64,000 bases of DNA from an uncultured Bacillota bacterium (GTDB taxonomy: Bacteria > Bacillota > Clostridia > Christensenellales > UBA1242): contig UQVQ01000001.1 in NCBI GenBank assembly GCA_900544595.1, positions 1-64,000 on the forward strand. The letters are read 5' to 3'. A model generated the notes under the pieces. It had not been told where the DNA came from and made no database searches. It was given only the letters and a program-made list of their open reading frames with translations. Made by a program: the position numbers and the translations under genes. The first letter of the stretch is position 1, and every line of letters begins with the position of its first letter. This document shows, one piece after another, positions 33,687 through 42,056 of the stretch.

Positions 33687-35492
33687 ATGAAAATCACAGG
33701 AAAAGAATTAAGAGAAAAATGGTTGAATTTCTATAAAAGCAAGGGGCATAAAGACATTGGCGCCGTTTCTCTTATTGGCGATGGGGAAACAGGAGTTATG
33801 TTCAATGTTGCGGGAATGCAACCTCTTATGCCTTATCTTCTTGGAAAGAAACAACATGAAAAAGGAAAGCGACTTTGCAACATTCAAGGCTGCGTTCGAA
33901 CAAATGACATTGAATGCATTGGCGACGAAACCCATTTTTCGTTCTTTGAAATGATGGGGAATTGGAGCATTGGCGACTATTTCAAGAAAGAAAAAACTGC
34001 TTGGACTTTCGAACTTTTAACAAAGGAATTTGGCCTTGATAAGAACAAAATTTGCGCAACAGTTTTTGCGGGCGACCATGGTGTTCCAAAAGACTTGGAA
34101 ACTGCAAAATACTTGGAAGAAGTTGGAGTTCGAAAAGAAAACATATATTTCCTTAAGGAAAATTGGTGGAACTTGGAAGGAACCGTTGGAACTCCATGCG
34201 GGCCAGATAACGAATGGTTCTATCCAAAAAACGATAATAAATGCTGCGAATCTTGCGACATCAACTGTGATTGCGGAAGATATGTTGAAATTGGGAACGA
34301 TGTTTTTATGCAATATGAACAACTTGGGGAAGGGAAATATCGCGAACTTGCTCAAAAAAATGTTGACACGGGTTTTGGGTTTGAGCGCAACCTTGCCTTT
34401 TTAAACGGTGTTACAGACTGCTATTTAACCGACCTTTTCACACGCGCAATTGAAACAATTGAAAAGGCTTGCGGCGTTAAATATGGCGAAAACGAACAAA
34501 CAACTCGTGCAATAAGAATTATTTGTGACCACGTTCGAACAACAGTTATGCTTATTGGCGACGAAAAAGGAATTGTTCCAAGCAATGTTGGGGCGGGGTA
34601 TGTTCTTCGCCGTTTAATGCGAAGGTCAATTCGCTATGTTAAACAACTTGGAGGATCTGTTTCGCTTTTGGAGGAAGTTGCAAAAGTTTATATCGACGAG
34701 GTTTATAACGAAGCATATCCAAATTTAAAACTTAAACGAGAATATATTTTGCAAGAAATTGAGAAAGAGGCGAACAAATTTGAAAAAACTCTTGAACAAG
34801 GAATTAAGGAGTTTGACAAACTTATTGCAAATTTAACTAAGTTTGCGCCAGATGTTAAACAAATTGCTGGGAACAAGGCCTTCCGTCTTTTCGACACCTT
34901 TGGGTTCCCTCTTGAACTCACAACGGAACTTGCAAAAGAAAATGGGTTCACAGTTGACGAAGAGGGCTTTAAAAAGGCATTTGAAGAACACCAAGAAAAA
35001 AGCCGTGCAAGCGTTGGAACATTCAAGGGCGGGCTTTCCGATTCGTCCGAACAAAACGCACGACTCCACACTGCAACACACCTTCTTTTGGCAGCGCTTA
35101 ACAAGATTTTTGGCGGGGGAATTCACCAATGTGGCTCGAACATTATTCCAGAACGTTTGCGTTTTGATTTTAATTTCGACAGAAAATTAACACCAGAAGA
35201 AATTTCGGCTCTTGAAAACGAAGTTAACAGCCATATTAAAGAGGCAATTCCTGTTGTTTGCGAGGAAATGCCAATTGAAAAAGCGCGCGAAAGCGGGGCA
35301 ACTGGAATATTCGAAGATAAGTATGGCGAAATTGTTAAGGTCTACACAATTGGAACTGTAAGCAAGGAAATGTGCGGAGGTCCACATGCTAAAAACACAG
35401 GCGAACTTGGACATTTCAAAATCGTTAAAGAAGAGAGCAGCGGCGCTGGAGTTCGAAGAATTAAGGCAGTTATTGAGCCAGAAAATAAATAA
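33687..35492 (+). CDS. alaS: Alanyl-tRNA synthetase, short form without C-Ala domain
   Basis: 601 residues against the usual about 870. The class II catalytic core (SFFEMMGNWSIGDYFKKE, GAGYVLRRLMRRSIRY) and the editing domain are intact: HTATH at residues 461-465 and CGGPHAKNTGELGHF (from about 563) give the four metal ligands. The protein ends directly after the editing domain at GAGVRRIKAVIE, so the coiled coil and C-terminal C-Ala (DHHA1) domain, which normally aid dimerisation and tRNA elbow binding, are missing. A terminator follows the stop; no separate C-Ala gene is in the window. GAGG precedes the start. Confidence 0.95.
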   Translation: MKITGKELREKWLNFYKSKGHKDIGAVSLIGDGETGVMFNVAGMQPLMPYLLGKKQHEKGKRLCNIQGCVRTNDIECIGDETHFSFFEMMGNWSIGDYFKKEKTAWTFELLTKEFGLDKNKICATVFAGDHGVPKDLETAKYLEEVGVRKENIYFLKENWWNLEGTVGTPCGPDNEWFYPKNDNKCCESCDINCDCGRYVEIGNDVFMQYEQLGEGKYRELAQKNVDTGFGFERNLAFLNGVTDCYLTDLFTRAIETIEKACGVKYGENEQTTRAIRIICDHVRTTVMLIGDEKGIVPSNVGAGYVLRRLMRRSIRYVKQLGGSVSLLEEVAKVYIDEVYNEAYPNLKLKREYILQEIEKEANKFEKTLEQGIKEFDKLIANLTKFAPDVKQIAGNKAFRLFDTFGFPLELTTELAKENGFTVDEEGFKKAFEEHQEKSRASVGTFKGGLSDSSEQNARLHTATHLLLAALNKIFGGGIHQCGSNIIPERLRFDFNFDRKLTPEEISALENEVNSHIKEAIPVVCEEMPIEKARESGATGIFEDKYGEIVKVYTIGTVSKEMCGGPHAKNTGELGHFKIVKEESSGAGVRRIKAVIEPENK

Positions 35493-35508
35493 CCATTATG
35501 TTTTAAAT

Positions 35509-35541
35509 ATAAAAAAGCCGCAGTTTCTTGCGGCTTTTTAT
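35509..35541. terminator. Bidirectional terminator between alaS and rpmB
   Basis: AAAAGCCGCA and TGCGGCTTTT around GTTTCT, with A/T runs on both sides. Confidence 0.9.
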
Positions 35542-35558
35542 AAAAAAAAGACTTATAA

Positions 35559-35741
35559 CTAAGCCTTTTTTTGTGTTTTAATACATTTTGTGCAAGCTCT
35601 AACAGTTTTTTCTTTTCCATCAACTTCAACTGTTGTTTGTTGAAGGTTAAGATCCCAAGTTCTGTTTGATTTTCTATTGCTATGGCTAACATTTTTGCCA
35701 GTCATTTTTCCTCTTCCACAAATTTCACAAACTTTGCTCAT
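35559..35741 (-). CDS. rpmB: Ribosomal protein L28
   Basis: 60 residues, standard short bacterial form. CEICGRGKMTGKNVSHSNRK is the L28 start, and CxxC at residues 6-9 plus CTKC near residue 51 make a zinc ribbon. GGAGG precedes the start. It is divergent from yloU-fakA, which keeps the Bacillus neighbourhood but with rpmB reversed. Confidence 0.96.
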   Translation of the reverse strand: MSKVCEICGRGKMTGKNVSHSNRKSNRTWDLNLQQTTVEVDGKEKTVRACTKCIKTQKKA

Positions 35742-35779
35742 AGGTTTCCTCCACTTAATTTTCTTAAACTAACTGCGTA

Positions 35780-35808
35780 AGTTTAACATAAAAAAACTGA
35801 AAATGCAA
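35780..35808 (-). promoter_or_regulatory. Promoter of rpmB
   Basis: Minus strand TTGCAT (35808-35803), 17-bp spacer, TAAACT (35785-35780) with TG one base upstream. Confidence 0.65.
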
Positions 35809-35933
35809 GCAAAATTTGCTTTTAAGTTAAATAATTTTCTTCTAAATATGTTTTTAAGGCTTTAGAAAAAATTTTTTTGGATATATTTAGTTTATACAAT
35901 TAAAGTTATATATGTAAATTTGCTTGAAAATTG

Positions 35934-35962
35934 TTGCATAAAATGAAATATTGGTGTATAGT
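35934..35962 (+). promoter_or_regulatory. Promoter of the yloU-fakA operon
   Basis: TTGCAT (35934-35939), 17-bp spacer, TATAGT (35957-35962). The leader carries AAGGA before ATG 36006. The rest of the 264-bp divergent region is AT-rich and shows no gene. Confidence 0.65.
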
Positions 35963-36005
35963 AATTAACGTAAGATAGTGCGCTTACTTAAGGATTTTAT
36001 TATAA

Positions 36006-36356
36006 ATGACGGTTGACACAAAAAACTATTATGGAAGAATAACAATTTCAGACGAATGTATAGCAATCGTTGCAGGATATGCAGCGCTTGATTGCTATGG
36101 TGTTGTTGACCTTGTTGCTAACTCATTAAAAGATAGCCTAACAGAACTTTTCAAGAAACAACAATATTCAAAAGGTGTTAAAATTTCTAATGTTGATAAC
36201 AGAATTTTTATTGACATATTTTGCATTCTTAAATATGGCGTTTCGGTTAGTGCTGTTGCAGAAAGTTTGAAAAGCGCTGTCAAATATAGTGTTGAAAATT
36301 TCACGGGCATGATTGTTGACACAGTTAATGTTCATGTCGTTGGTGTCCGTGTTTAG
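36006..36356 (+). CDS. Asp23/Gls24-family protein (YloU-like)
   Basis: 116 residues. Alternating beta-alpha Asp23 (DUF322) fold: GRITISDECIAIVAGYAAL at the N-terminus, GVKISNVDNRIFIDIF in the middle and VNVHVVGV at the end. YloU proteins are envelope-associated and nearly always encoded just before the fatty acid kinase FakA, as here (20-nt gap). They are thought to link to membrane lipid or stress functions. Confidence 0.9.
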   Translation: MTVDTKNYYGRITISDECIAIVAGYAALDCYGVVDLVANSLKDSLTELFKKQQYSKGVKISNVDNRIFIDIFCILKYGVSVSAVAESLKSAVKYSVENFTGMIVDTVNVHVVGVRV

Positions 36357-36376
36357 TTTATAGGTGGAAAAAATAT

Positions 36377-38011
36377 ATGCAAAAAACAATCAATGGATCA
36401 ATTTTTAGAAAAATGATTATTGCAGGGGCAAGCCTGCTTGAACAAAATAAAAAACTTGTTGACGCTTTAAACGTCTTTCCAGTTCCAGATGGCGACACGG
36501 GAACTAATATGTTTTTAACAATTAAAAATGCAACAACAGAAGTTAACAATTGCATAAACAACAGTATGGATTCTCTTTGTGAAGCATATGCAAAAGGTGC
36601 GCTTCGTGGGGCAAGAGGAAACAGTGGCGTTATAACTTCGCAAATTTTAAAAGGTTTAACATCTGTTCTCTCTCAAAAGCAAGAAGCAACAACAAAGGAC
36701 TTTGCAAAAGCAATTCAAGAAGGCGCAAATGTTGCTTATAAAGCCGTAACAAAGCCAAAAGAAGGAACAATTTTAACTGTTATTCGAACAATGGCAGAAG
36801 CCGCTTTGGACGCTGCAAAGAAACATCAAGATTTTGAGGAATTTTTTGAAATTGTTCTTGATAAGGGCGAAGAAATCCTTCAAAAAACCCCAGAGATGCT
36901 TCCTGTTTTGAAAAAAGCAGGCGTTGTTGATGCTGGCGGACGCGGGCTTATTGTTCTTTTCACAGGTTATTATAAAGCTCTTTGCGGCGATGAAACCCTA
37001 ACATTTAACTTTGACGACGCAAAACCTGTTCAATCTGTTGACGATGTTATTGCGGATATCAACAATCTTGCAGAAATTGAATTTGGATATTGCACAGAGT
37101 TTATGATTATTCATATGCTTAAAAAAACAACCGAGGCGGACATCGATAAACTCCGTGAAAAACTTATGGAAATTGGTGATTCTGTTCTTTGTATTGGCGA
37201 TTTAAGTCTTGTTAAGGTTCACGTCCACACAAACAATCCAAACCGCGCTCTTGGCTATGCTCTTGAACTTGGCGAAATTTGGAACATTAAAATTGAAAAT
37301 ATGCGCGAGCAAAACCGTGAACTTAAAAAGAATATGAAAAAGGTTGAAGAACTTAAGCCAATGGGAATGGTTGCTGTTGCTCCTGGCGACGGGCTTGCAA
37401 ATTTATTCACAGATTTAACCGTTGACCAAATTATTGCAGGCGGGCAAACAATGAACCCAAGCGCAGCCGATATTGCAAATGCGGCAGCAAAAGTTCAAGC
37501 GGAAAATGTTTTTGTTTTCCCAAATAATAAGAACATTATTTTAGCAGCAGAACAGGCAAAAGGATTAACCGACCGCAAGCTTCACGTTGTTCCAACGCGC
37601 AATGTTCCAGAGGGAATTGCGGCATCTCTTGCTTTCAACCCAGAAGCAAGCGCGGAAGAAAACTTGGAAGCAATGACAACAGCAATTGAATGCGTTAAAG
37701 CAGGCTCTGTAACATATGCAGTTCGTGCAACACACGTTGACGGATTCGACCTTTCTGTTGGCGAAATTATTGGTCTTGACGACAAAGCAATTTTGGCAAA
37801 AGGCTCTGATGTTCAAAAAACAACCGAAGCATTGGTTGAAAAACTTTTAACTGACGACAGCGTTAATATAACACTCTTCTATGGCGAAGACATTAACGAA
37901 GCAGATGCTGAAAAATTGCGCGAATCTTTGGAAGAAAAATATCCAGAGTGCGAAGTTACGGCAATTTATGGGGGGCAACCAGTTTACTACTATATAATTT
38001 CCGTTGAATAG
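36377..38011 (+). CDS. fakA: Fatty acid kinase ATP-binding subunit FakA (YloV)
   Basis: 544 residues. N-terminal DhaL/Dak2 kinase domain with VPDGDTGTNM and GARGNSGVI, a middle domain and a C-terminal DegV-like domain. With a FakB fatty-acid-binding partner (not in the window) it phosphorylates exogenous fatty acids for phospholipid synthesis. Adjacent to the YloU-like gene as in Bacillus. No strong ribosome binding site; GGTGG lies 10 nt upstream. An ankyrin-like gene follows after 9 nt. Confidence 0.93.
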   Translation: MQKTINGSIFRKMIIAGASLLEQNKKLVDALNVFPVPDGDTGTNMFLTIKNATTEVNNCINNSMDSLCEAYAKGALRGARGNSGVITSQILKGLTSVLSQKQEATTKDFAKAIQEGANVAYKAVTKPKEGTILTVIRTMAEAALDAAKKHQDFEEFFEIVLDKGEEILQKTPEMLPVLKKAGVVDAGGRGLIVLFTGYYKALCGDETLTFNFDDAKPVQSVDDVIADINNLAEIEFGYCTEFMIIHMLKKTTEADIDKLREKLMEIGDSVLCIGDLSLVKVHVHTNNPNRALGYALELGEIWNIKIENMREQNRELKKNMKKVEELKPMGMVAVAPGDGLANLFTDLTVDQIIAGGQTMNPSAADIANAAAKVQAENVFVFPNNKNIILAAEQAKGLTDRKLHVVPTRNVPEGIAASLAFNPEASAEENLEAMTTAIECVKAGSVTYAVRATHVDGFDLSVGEIIGLDDKAILAKGSDVQKTTEALVEKLLTDDSVNITLFYGEDINEADAEKLRESLEEKYPECEVTAIYGGQPVYYYIISVE

Positions 38012-38020
38012 GAGGAGAGT

Positions 38021-38527
38021 ATGTCTTATCCAGATTCAGTTTGGTCAATCAACGATGCTTTTTCAGCAATTGCAAATAATGATGTTGCTCGGCTTAAAAA
38101 GTCGATTAGAGAAGGTCAAATCGACATCAATCAAGAAAATGAGTTTGGTGAAACTCTTCTTGGAACTGCAATTTGGCTTAAAAATTTTGAAGCAGTTAAG
38201 TTTCTTTGTTCTCTTAAAGAAATTAACGTTAACAAAAAAACAACTTTCTATTTAGGGGAGGACGTCAGCGAGCCTTATGTTGAAGTTTTTCCGCTTGAAC
38301 TTGCGGCGTGTATTTTGCCAAAAATTTGTTATAAATCAAATGCTTTTTTAGATTTAAAAACAAAACAAATGTGCGCAGAACTTGTTAAAAGAAATGCAAA
38401 AATGCCACTTGAAAAATATAAGAGAGATAGGCGATTTTTAGGGTGTTTAAGAGATTTGCGCGAAGTTGTTAATTCAGTTAAAACAACCAAAAATTTAAAT
38501 AAAAATTTAACAACTTTTGAAGGTTAA
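38021..38527 (+). CDS. Short ankyrin-repeat-like protein
   Basis: 168 residues. DAFSAIANNDVARLKKSIREG and NEFGETLLGTAIWLKNFEAVKFLCSL show the helix-turn-helix and TxLxxA pattern of one or two ankyrin repeats; the C-terminal half is basic and not recognised. GGAGGAG lies right before the start, and the gene follows fakA by 9 nt, so it is in the same operon. It is probably a protein-protein interaction module; no known partner. Confidence 0.6.
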   Translation: MSYPDSVWSINDAFSAIANNDVARLKKSIREGQIDINQENEFGETLLGTAIWLKNFEAVKFLCSLKEINVNKKTTFYLGEDVSEPYVEVFPLELAACILPKICYKSNAFLDLKTKQMCAELVKRNAKMPLEKYKRDRRFLGCLRDLREVVNSVKTTKNLNKNLTTFEG

Positions 38528-38532
38528 AAAAT

Positions 38533-38564
38533 AAAAAACAGTCTTAATTTTAAGACTGTTTTTT
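38533..38564. terminator. Bidirectional terminator between ankyrin-like gene and oxoamine synthase
   Basis: AAAAAACAGTCTTA and TAAGACTGTTTTTT around a 4-nt loop, between convergent genes. Confidence 0.9.
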
Positions 38565-38584
38565 TTGTTTATTTTAACTAAATT

Positions 38585-39781
38585 TTATTGATGTTCTTTA
38601 TCGTCTTTCAAAAGCTCTTTAATAACTTCCTCAATCTTGTCCATTGCTTCGTCAAGCTGCTCTTTTGTGTGGGTTGCTGTGAATGAAGTTCTTAAAATAC
38701 TTTGCCCAACAGGAACAGCAGGGGAAATAACTGGGTTAACATAAACTCCTTTTTCCATAAGCATTTTGCAAGCTTTAAATGAGTTCTCATCGGTGTATGT
38801 CCAAATTGCAACAATTGGAGCATTTCCTGGGATAAATTTAACACCGCGCTTTGTTAAACCTTCGCGGAAATAGTTACCATTTTCTTCCAAGCGCTTAACT
38901 CTTTCTGGTTCGCGTTTTAAAATTTCAAGCGATTTTCTTGCGCACGCAACGCTTGCTGGGGTTATGCTTGCGCTGAAAATGAAAGGACGGGAGTTGTGGC
39001 GAATATAGTTTGCAACGCGTTCGGAACATGCGCAGTAGCCGCCAAGAGATGCAAGCGATTTGCTGAATGTTCCCATAATAATGTCAACTTCATTTTCAAG
39101 GTTGTAGTAGGATGCAGTTCCGCGCCCGCCTTCGCCAATAACGCCAAGACCATGTGCATCGTCAACCATAACTCTTGCGCCATATTTTCTTGCAAGTTTA
39201 ACAATTTCTGGAAGTTTGCATATTTCGCCGCTCATTGAGAAAACGCCGTCGGTCACAATCAAAATTCCCTTGTCTTCGCCAACAGAGGCAAGTTGACGTT
39301 CAAGGTCTTCCATGTCGTTGTGTTCATATCTTAAAAGACGGGCATAGGAAAGTTTGCAGCCGTCGTAGATGCTTGCGTGATTTTCCTTATCGGAAATGAT
39401 AACATCATTTCTTCCTGCAATGCAACTTATAATTCCAAGATTACTTTGGAAGCCTGTTGAGAAAGTTACGCACGCTTCTTTATGTAAAAATTCGGCAAGT
39501 TCTTTTTCAAGCATAACATGGGAATCGAGAGTTCCGTTAAGAAATCTTGAACCAGAGCAGCCGCTTCCATATTTTTCAAGAGCTTCAACGCCTGCTTTAA
39601 TAACTTCTTTGTTTGATGTTAAACCAAGATAGTTGTTTGAACCAATCATAATTGTTCTTTTCCCTTCCATTTGAACAACTGTGTCTTGTCCGCTTGTAAG
39701 CTGATGGAAATATGGGTATAAATCAATTGCTTTAAGGTCTTCAATTCGAGTGTAGTCCTCACATTTTTTAAATAAATCCAT
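38585..39781 (-). CDS. Alpha-oxoamine synthase (serine palmitoyltransferase/KBL-like)
   Basis: 398 residues. PLP-dependent enzyme that condenses an amino acid with an acyl-CoA. GSNNYLGLT, GSGCSGSRFLNGT (66-88 region), NHAS (His135), DDAHGLG (Asp207, His210) and PLP lysine Lys241 in TFSKSLASLGGY are intact. The family includes glycine C-acetyltransferase (KBL), BioF and serine palmitoyltransferase. The N-terminal segment YPYFHQLTSGQDTVVQMEGK and SRFLNGTLDSH resemble bacterial serine palmitoyltransferase more than BioF to my eye. No tdh or other bio genes are adjacent. The exact substrate is undecided. AAGGAG precedes the start. Confidence 0.85.
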   Translation of the reverse strand: MDLFKKCEDYTRIEDLKAIDLYPYFHQLTSGQDTVVQMEGKRTIMIGSNNYLGLTSNKEVIKAGVEALEKYGSGCSGSRFLNGTLDSHVMLEKELAEFLHKEACVTFSTGFQSNLGIISCIAGRNDVIISDKENHASIYDGCKLSYARLLRYEHNDMEDLERQLASVGEDKGILIVTDGVFSMSGEICKLPEIVKLARKYGARVMVDDAHGLGVIGEGGRGTASYYNLENEVDIIMGTFSKSLASLGGYCACSERVANYIRHNSRPFIFSASITPASVACARKSLEILKREPERVKRLEENGNYFREGLTKRGVKFIPGNAPIVAIWTYTDENSFKACKMLMEKGVYVNPVISPAVPVGQSILRTSFTATHTKEQLDEAMDKIEEVIKELLKDDKEHQ

Positions 39782-39808
39782 TTGTTTCTCCTTTAAATAG
39801 CAATTTTC

Positions 39809-39837
39809 ATTATACTCTCATATTTTTCATTTCGCAA
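39809..39837 (-). promoter_or_regulatory. Promoter of the oxoamine synthase gene
   Basis: Minus strand TTGCGA (39837-39832), 17-bp spacer, TATAAT (39814-39809). Confidence 0.75.
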
Positions 39838-39844
39838 ACAAATA

Positions 39845-39864
39845 AACAAACAATTTTGTTTGTT
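39845..39864. repeat. 9-bp palindrome in the pgk/oxoamine synthase divergent region
   Basis: AACAAACAA (39845-39853) and TTGTTTGTT (39856-39864) with a 2-nt centre. It overlaps the -35 box of the pgk promoter and lies 8 bp from the -35 of the opposite promoter, so it is a candidate operator. Confidence 0.5.
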
Positions 39865-39888
39865 ATTTTTGAACTAAAATGATAAAAT
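39860..39888 (+). promoter_or_regulatory. Promoter of pgk-tpiA
   Basis: TTGTTA (39860-39865), 17-bp spacer, TAAAAT (39883-39888) preceded by TGA. The leader carries AGGGGG before ATG 39912. Confidence 0.7.
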
Positions 39889-39911
39889 AAACTTAAGTTT
39901 AGGGGGAATTT

Positions 39912-41096
39912 ATGAAAAGAATGCTAACAGATATCAATATGAAAGGAAAAACTGTTCTTTTAAGAGCAGATTTTAATGTTCCACTTGATGAATTTGGAAA
40001 TATCACTGATGACACACGAATTTTCGAAGAACTTCCAACAATTCGTTATATCCTTAAACAAGGGGCAAAACTTATAATTTGTTCTCATCTTGGAAGGCCA
40101 AAAGGTGAGTTTGATCAAACATATTCAATGTTTCCTGTTGCACAACAGTTAATTAAATATTTGATTAACAAAGTTCATTTTGCAGTTGATGTTGTTGGCC
40201 CTGATGCAATTCAAAAAGCAAAAAACCTTAAAGAAGGCGAAGTTTTAATTCTTGAAAACTTGCGTTTCCATAAAGAAGAAGAGGCAAACGACCTTTATTT
40301 TGCAAAAAAACTTGCAAGCATGGCAGATATTTATATTGACGACGCATTTGGAACAATTCACCGCAAACATGCGTCAATCCACCGTGTTGCAAAACTTCTT
40401 CCAAACAACGGAATGGGTTTCTTGATGGGAAAAGAAATTAACACAATTGAAAAGGCAATGCAAAATCCAGACCGTCCTTTTGTTGCAATTTTAGGAGGGG
40501 CAAAAGTTGCCGATAAGATTGGTGTTGTTAAAAACTTAATGGAAAAAGCAGATTCTGTTCTAATTGGCGGGGCAATGTCATTCACCTTTCTTAAAGCGCA
40601 AGGTGTTAATGTTGGAACATCAATTGTTGACGAAAAAAGCCTTGAACTTGCAAAGGAAATTTTAGAAAAAGCAAAAGAGGAAGGGAAAAAACTTATTCTT
40701 CCAGTTGATGTTGCCGTAAGCACGAATTACAGCCCAAATTCAAAGGCAAGATTCTGTAAAATTGAAAATATTCCAGAAAACTATATGGGGCTTGACATTG
40801 GGCCAAGAACAATCAAAATTTTTAAACAAAAAATTAAAGAAGCAAAAACAATCATTTGGAATGGACCAATGGGAGTTTTTGAATTCCCAGAGTTTGCCGC
40901 TGGAACCTATCAAGTTGCAAAAGCAATTTCAAAAAACAAAGGCTTAACAATTGTTGGCGGAGGCGACACGGTTGCGGCCGTTAAACTTTATAAACTCTCG
41001 AAAAAAATATCCCATATTTCAACCGGAGGCGGGGCAACGCTTGCTCTTCTTGAAGGAGCAGAACTGCCAGGCTACGATGCTTTAACCGATGTTTAA
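39912..41096 (+). CDS. pgk: Phosphoglycerate kinase
   Basis: 394 residues, normal length. Transfers phosphate between 1,3-bisphosphoglycerate and ADP in glycolysis. LLRADFNVPLDEFGNITDDTRI at the N-terminus (substrate site), SHLGRPKGE, GGAKVADKIGV, and C-terminal GGGDTVAAV and STGGGATL (nucleotide site) are conserved. Followed 20 nt later by tpiA, giving two consecutive lower-glycolysis genes; gap is not adjacent here. Confidence 0.97.
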   Translation: MKRMLTDINMKGKTVLLRADFNVPLDEFGNITDDTRIFEELPTIRYILKQGAKLIICSHLGRPKGEFDQTYSMFPVAQQLIKYLINKVHFAVDVVGPDAIQKAKNLKEGEVLILENLRFHKEEEANDLYFAKKLASMADIYIDDAFGTIHRKHASIHRVAKLLPNNGMGFLMGKEINTIEKAMQNPDRPFVAILGGAKVADKIGVVKNLMEKADSVLIGGAMSFTFLKAQGVNVGTSIVDEKSLELAKEILEKAKEEGKKLILPVDVAVSTNYSPNSKARFCKIENIPENYMGLDIGPRTIKIFKQKIKEAKTIIWNGPMGVFEFPEFAAGTYQVAKAISKNKGLTIVGGGDTVAAVKLYKLSKKISHISTGGGATLALLEGAELPGYDALTDV

Positions 41097-41116
41097 ATAA
41101 AAGCGAGGGCGGAAAA

Positions 41117-41857
41117 ATGAAAGACCTTATCATCTCAAATTTTAAAATGTTCAAAACAAATTTTGAAACGCTTGAATATATTTCGGCGCTTAACAAACTT
41201 TTACCAAAACAACTTCCATGTAAAATTGGTGTTTGTTTGCCATACACATCGCTTTATCTTGGCGAAAATTTTGATGAAAGAATTGTTCTTGGCGCGCAAA
41301 ATATGCATGAGGACGAGTTTGGAAATTACACTGGCGAAATTTCTGTTAATATGCTTAAAGATTTTAATGTTAAGTTTGTTTTGCTTGGCCACAGCGAACG
41401 AAGAAAACTTTATGGCGAAACAAATTCAAGGATTAACAAGAAAATTAAAACTGCGCTTCGCCATGGAATGAAAGTTGTTCTTTGCGTTGGCGAAACACGA
41501 GCACAGCGCAATGCAAAAATGACGCAAAGCGTTTTAACAAAGCAAATTGAAGAAGCGCTTGTTGGAATTTATGAAAACGAACTTAGCAGCATAATTGTTG
41601 CGTATGAGCCTGTTTGGGCAGTTGGAACGGGAATTGTTGCGCCAATAACCGACATTGCAAATGCATCGAAGCTAATTAGAAAAATTATTGCAGCGCATTA
41701 TTCCACACCTGCCGCAGAAAATCAACAAATAATTTACGGCGGAAGCCTAACATCGCAAACTTCAAAACAAATTTTTAAAAATAAAGAAATTTGTGGCGCG
41801 CTTATTGGCGCAGCAAGTTTAGATCCAAAAGAGTTTATTAAAATCATAACTGGTTAA
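41117..41857 (+). CDS. tpiA: Triosephosphate isomerase
   Basis: 246 residues. Interconverts dihydroxyacetone phosphate and glyceraldehyde-3-phosphate. The catalytic residues are visible: Lys in SNFKMF (usually NWKMN), His in LLGHSERR and Glu in VAYEPVWAVGTG; the phosphate loop IYGGSL is present. GAGGG lies upstream. The N-terminal motif is somewhat divergent but complete. Confidence 0.96.
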   Translation: MKDLIISNFKMFKTNFETLEYISALNKLLPKQLPCKIGVCLPYTSLYLGENFDERIVLGAQNMHEDEFGNYTGEISVNMLKDFNVKFVLLGHSERRKLYGETNSRINKKIKTALRHGMKVVLCVGETRAQRNAKMTQSVLTKQIEEALVGIYENELSSIIVAYEPVWAVGTGIVAPITDIANASKLIRKIIAAHYSTPAAENQQIIYGGSLTSQTSKQIFKNKEICGALIGAASLDPKEFIKIITG

Positions 41858-41863
41858 ATTTAT

Positions 41864-41891
41864 TTGCATTTTATAATATTTGTGATATAAT
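41864..41891 (+). promoter_or_regulatory. Promoter of tRNA-Val
   Basis: TTGCAT (41864-41869), 16-bp spacer, TATAAT (41886-41891) preceded by TGA (extended -10), 13 nt before the tRNA. Confidence 0.75.
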
Positions 41892-41904
41892 ATGCAAATA
41901 AATT

Positions 41905-41980
41905 GGGCAGTTAACTCAGTTGGTAGAGTGTTTCTTTGACGTGGAAAAAGTCAGGAGTTCGAGTCTCTTACTGCCCACCA
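41905..41980 (+). tRNA. tRNA-Val (anticodon GAC), CCA encoded
   Basis: Folds as a cloverleaf: acceptor GGGCAGT/ACTGCCC, D arm ACTC...GAGT with AGTTGGTA loop, anticodon stem TTTCT/GGAAA with loop TTGACGT (anticodon GAC), T arm AGGAG/CTCTT with loop TTCGAGT, discriminator A and encoded CCA. 76 nt. GAC reads GUC and GUU, the latter being the dominant valine codon here. Confidence 0.93.
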
Positions 41981-41983
41981 TTT

Positions 41984-42013
41984 AAAAAAAGTCTTTCTAA
42001 AAGACTTTTTTTT
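41984..42013 (+). terminator. Terminator after tRNA-Val
   Basis: AAAAGTCTTT (41987-41996) and AAAGACTTTT (42000-42009) with a 3-nt loop and a T-run. Confidence 0.85.
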
Positions 42014-42056
42014 ATTAAAAATTTTTGTTTTTAAAGCAATTTTCAATCCATAAAAT

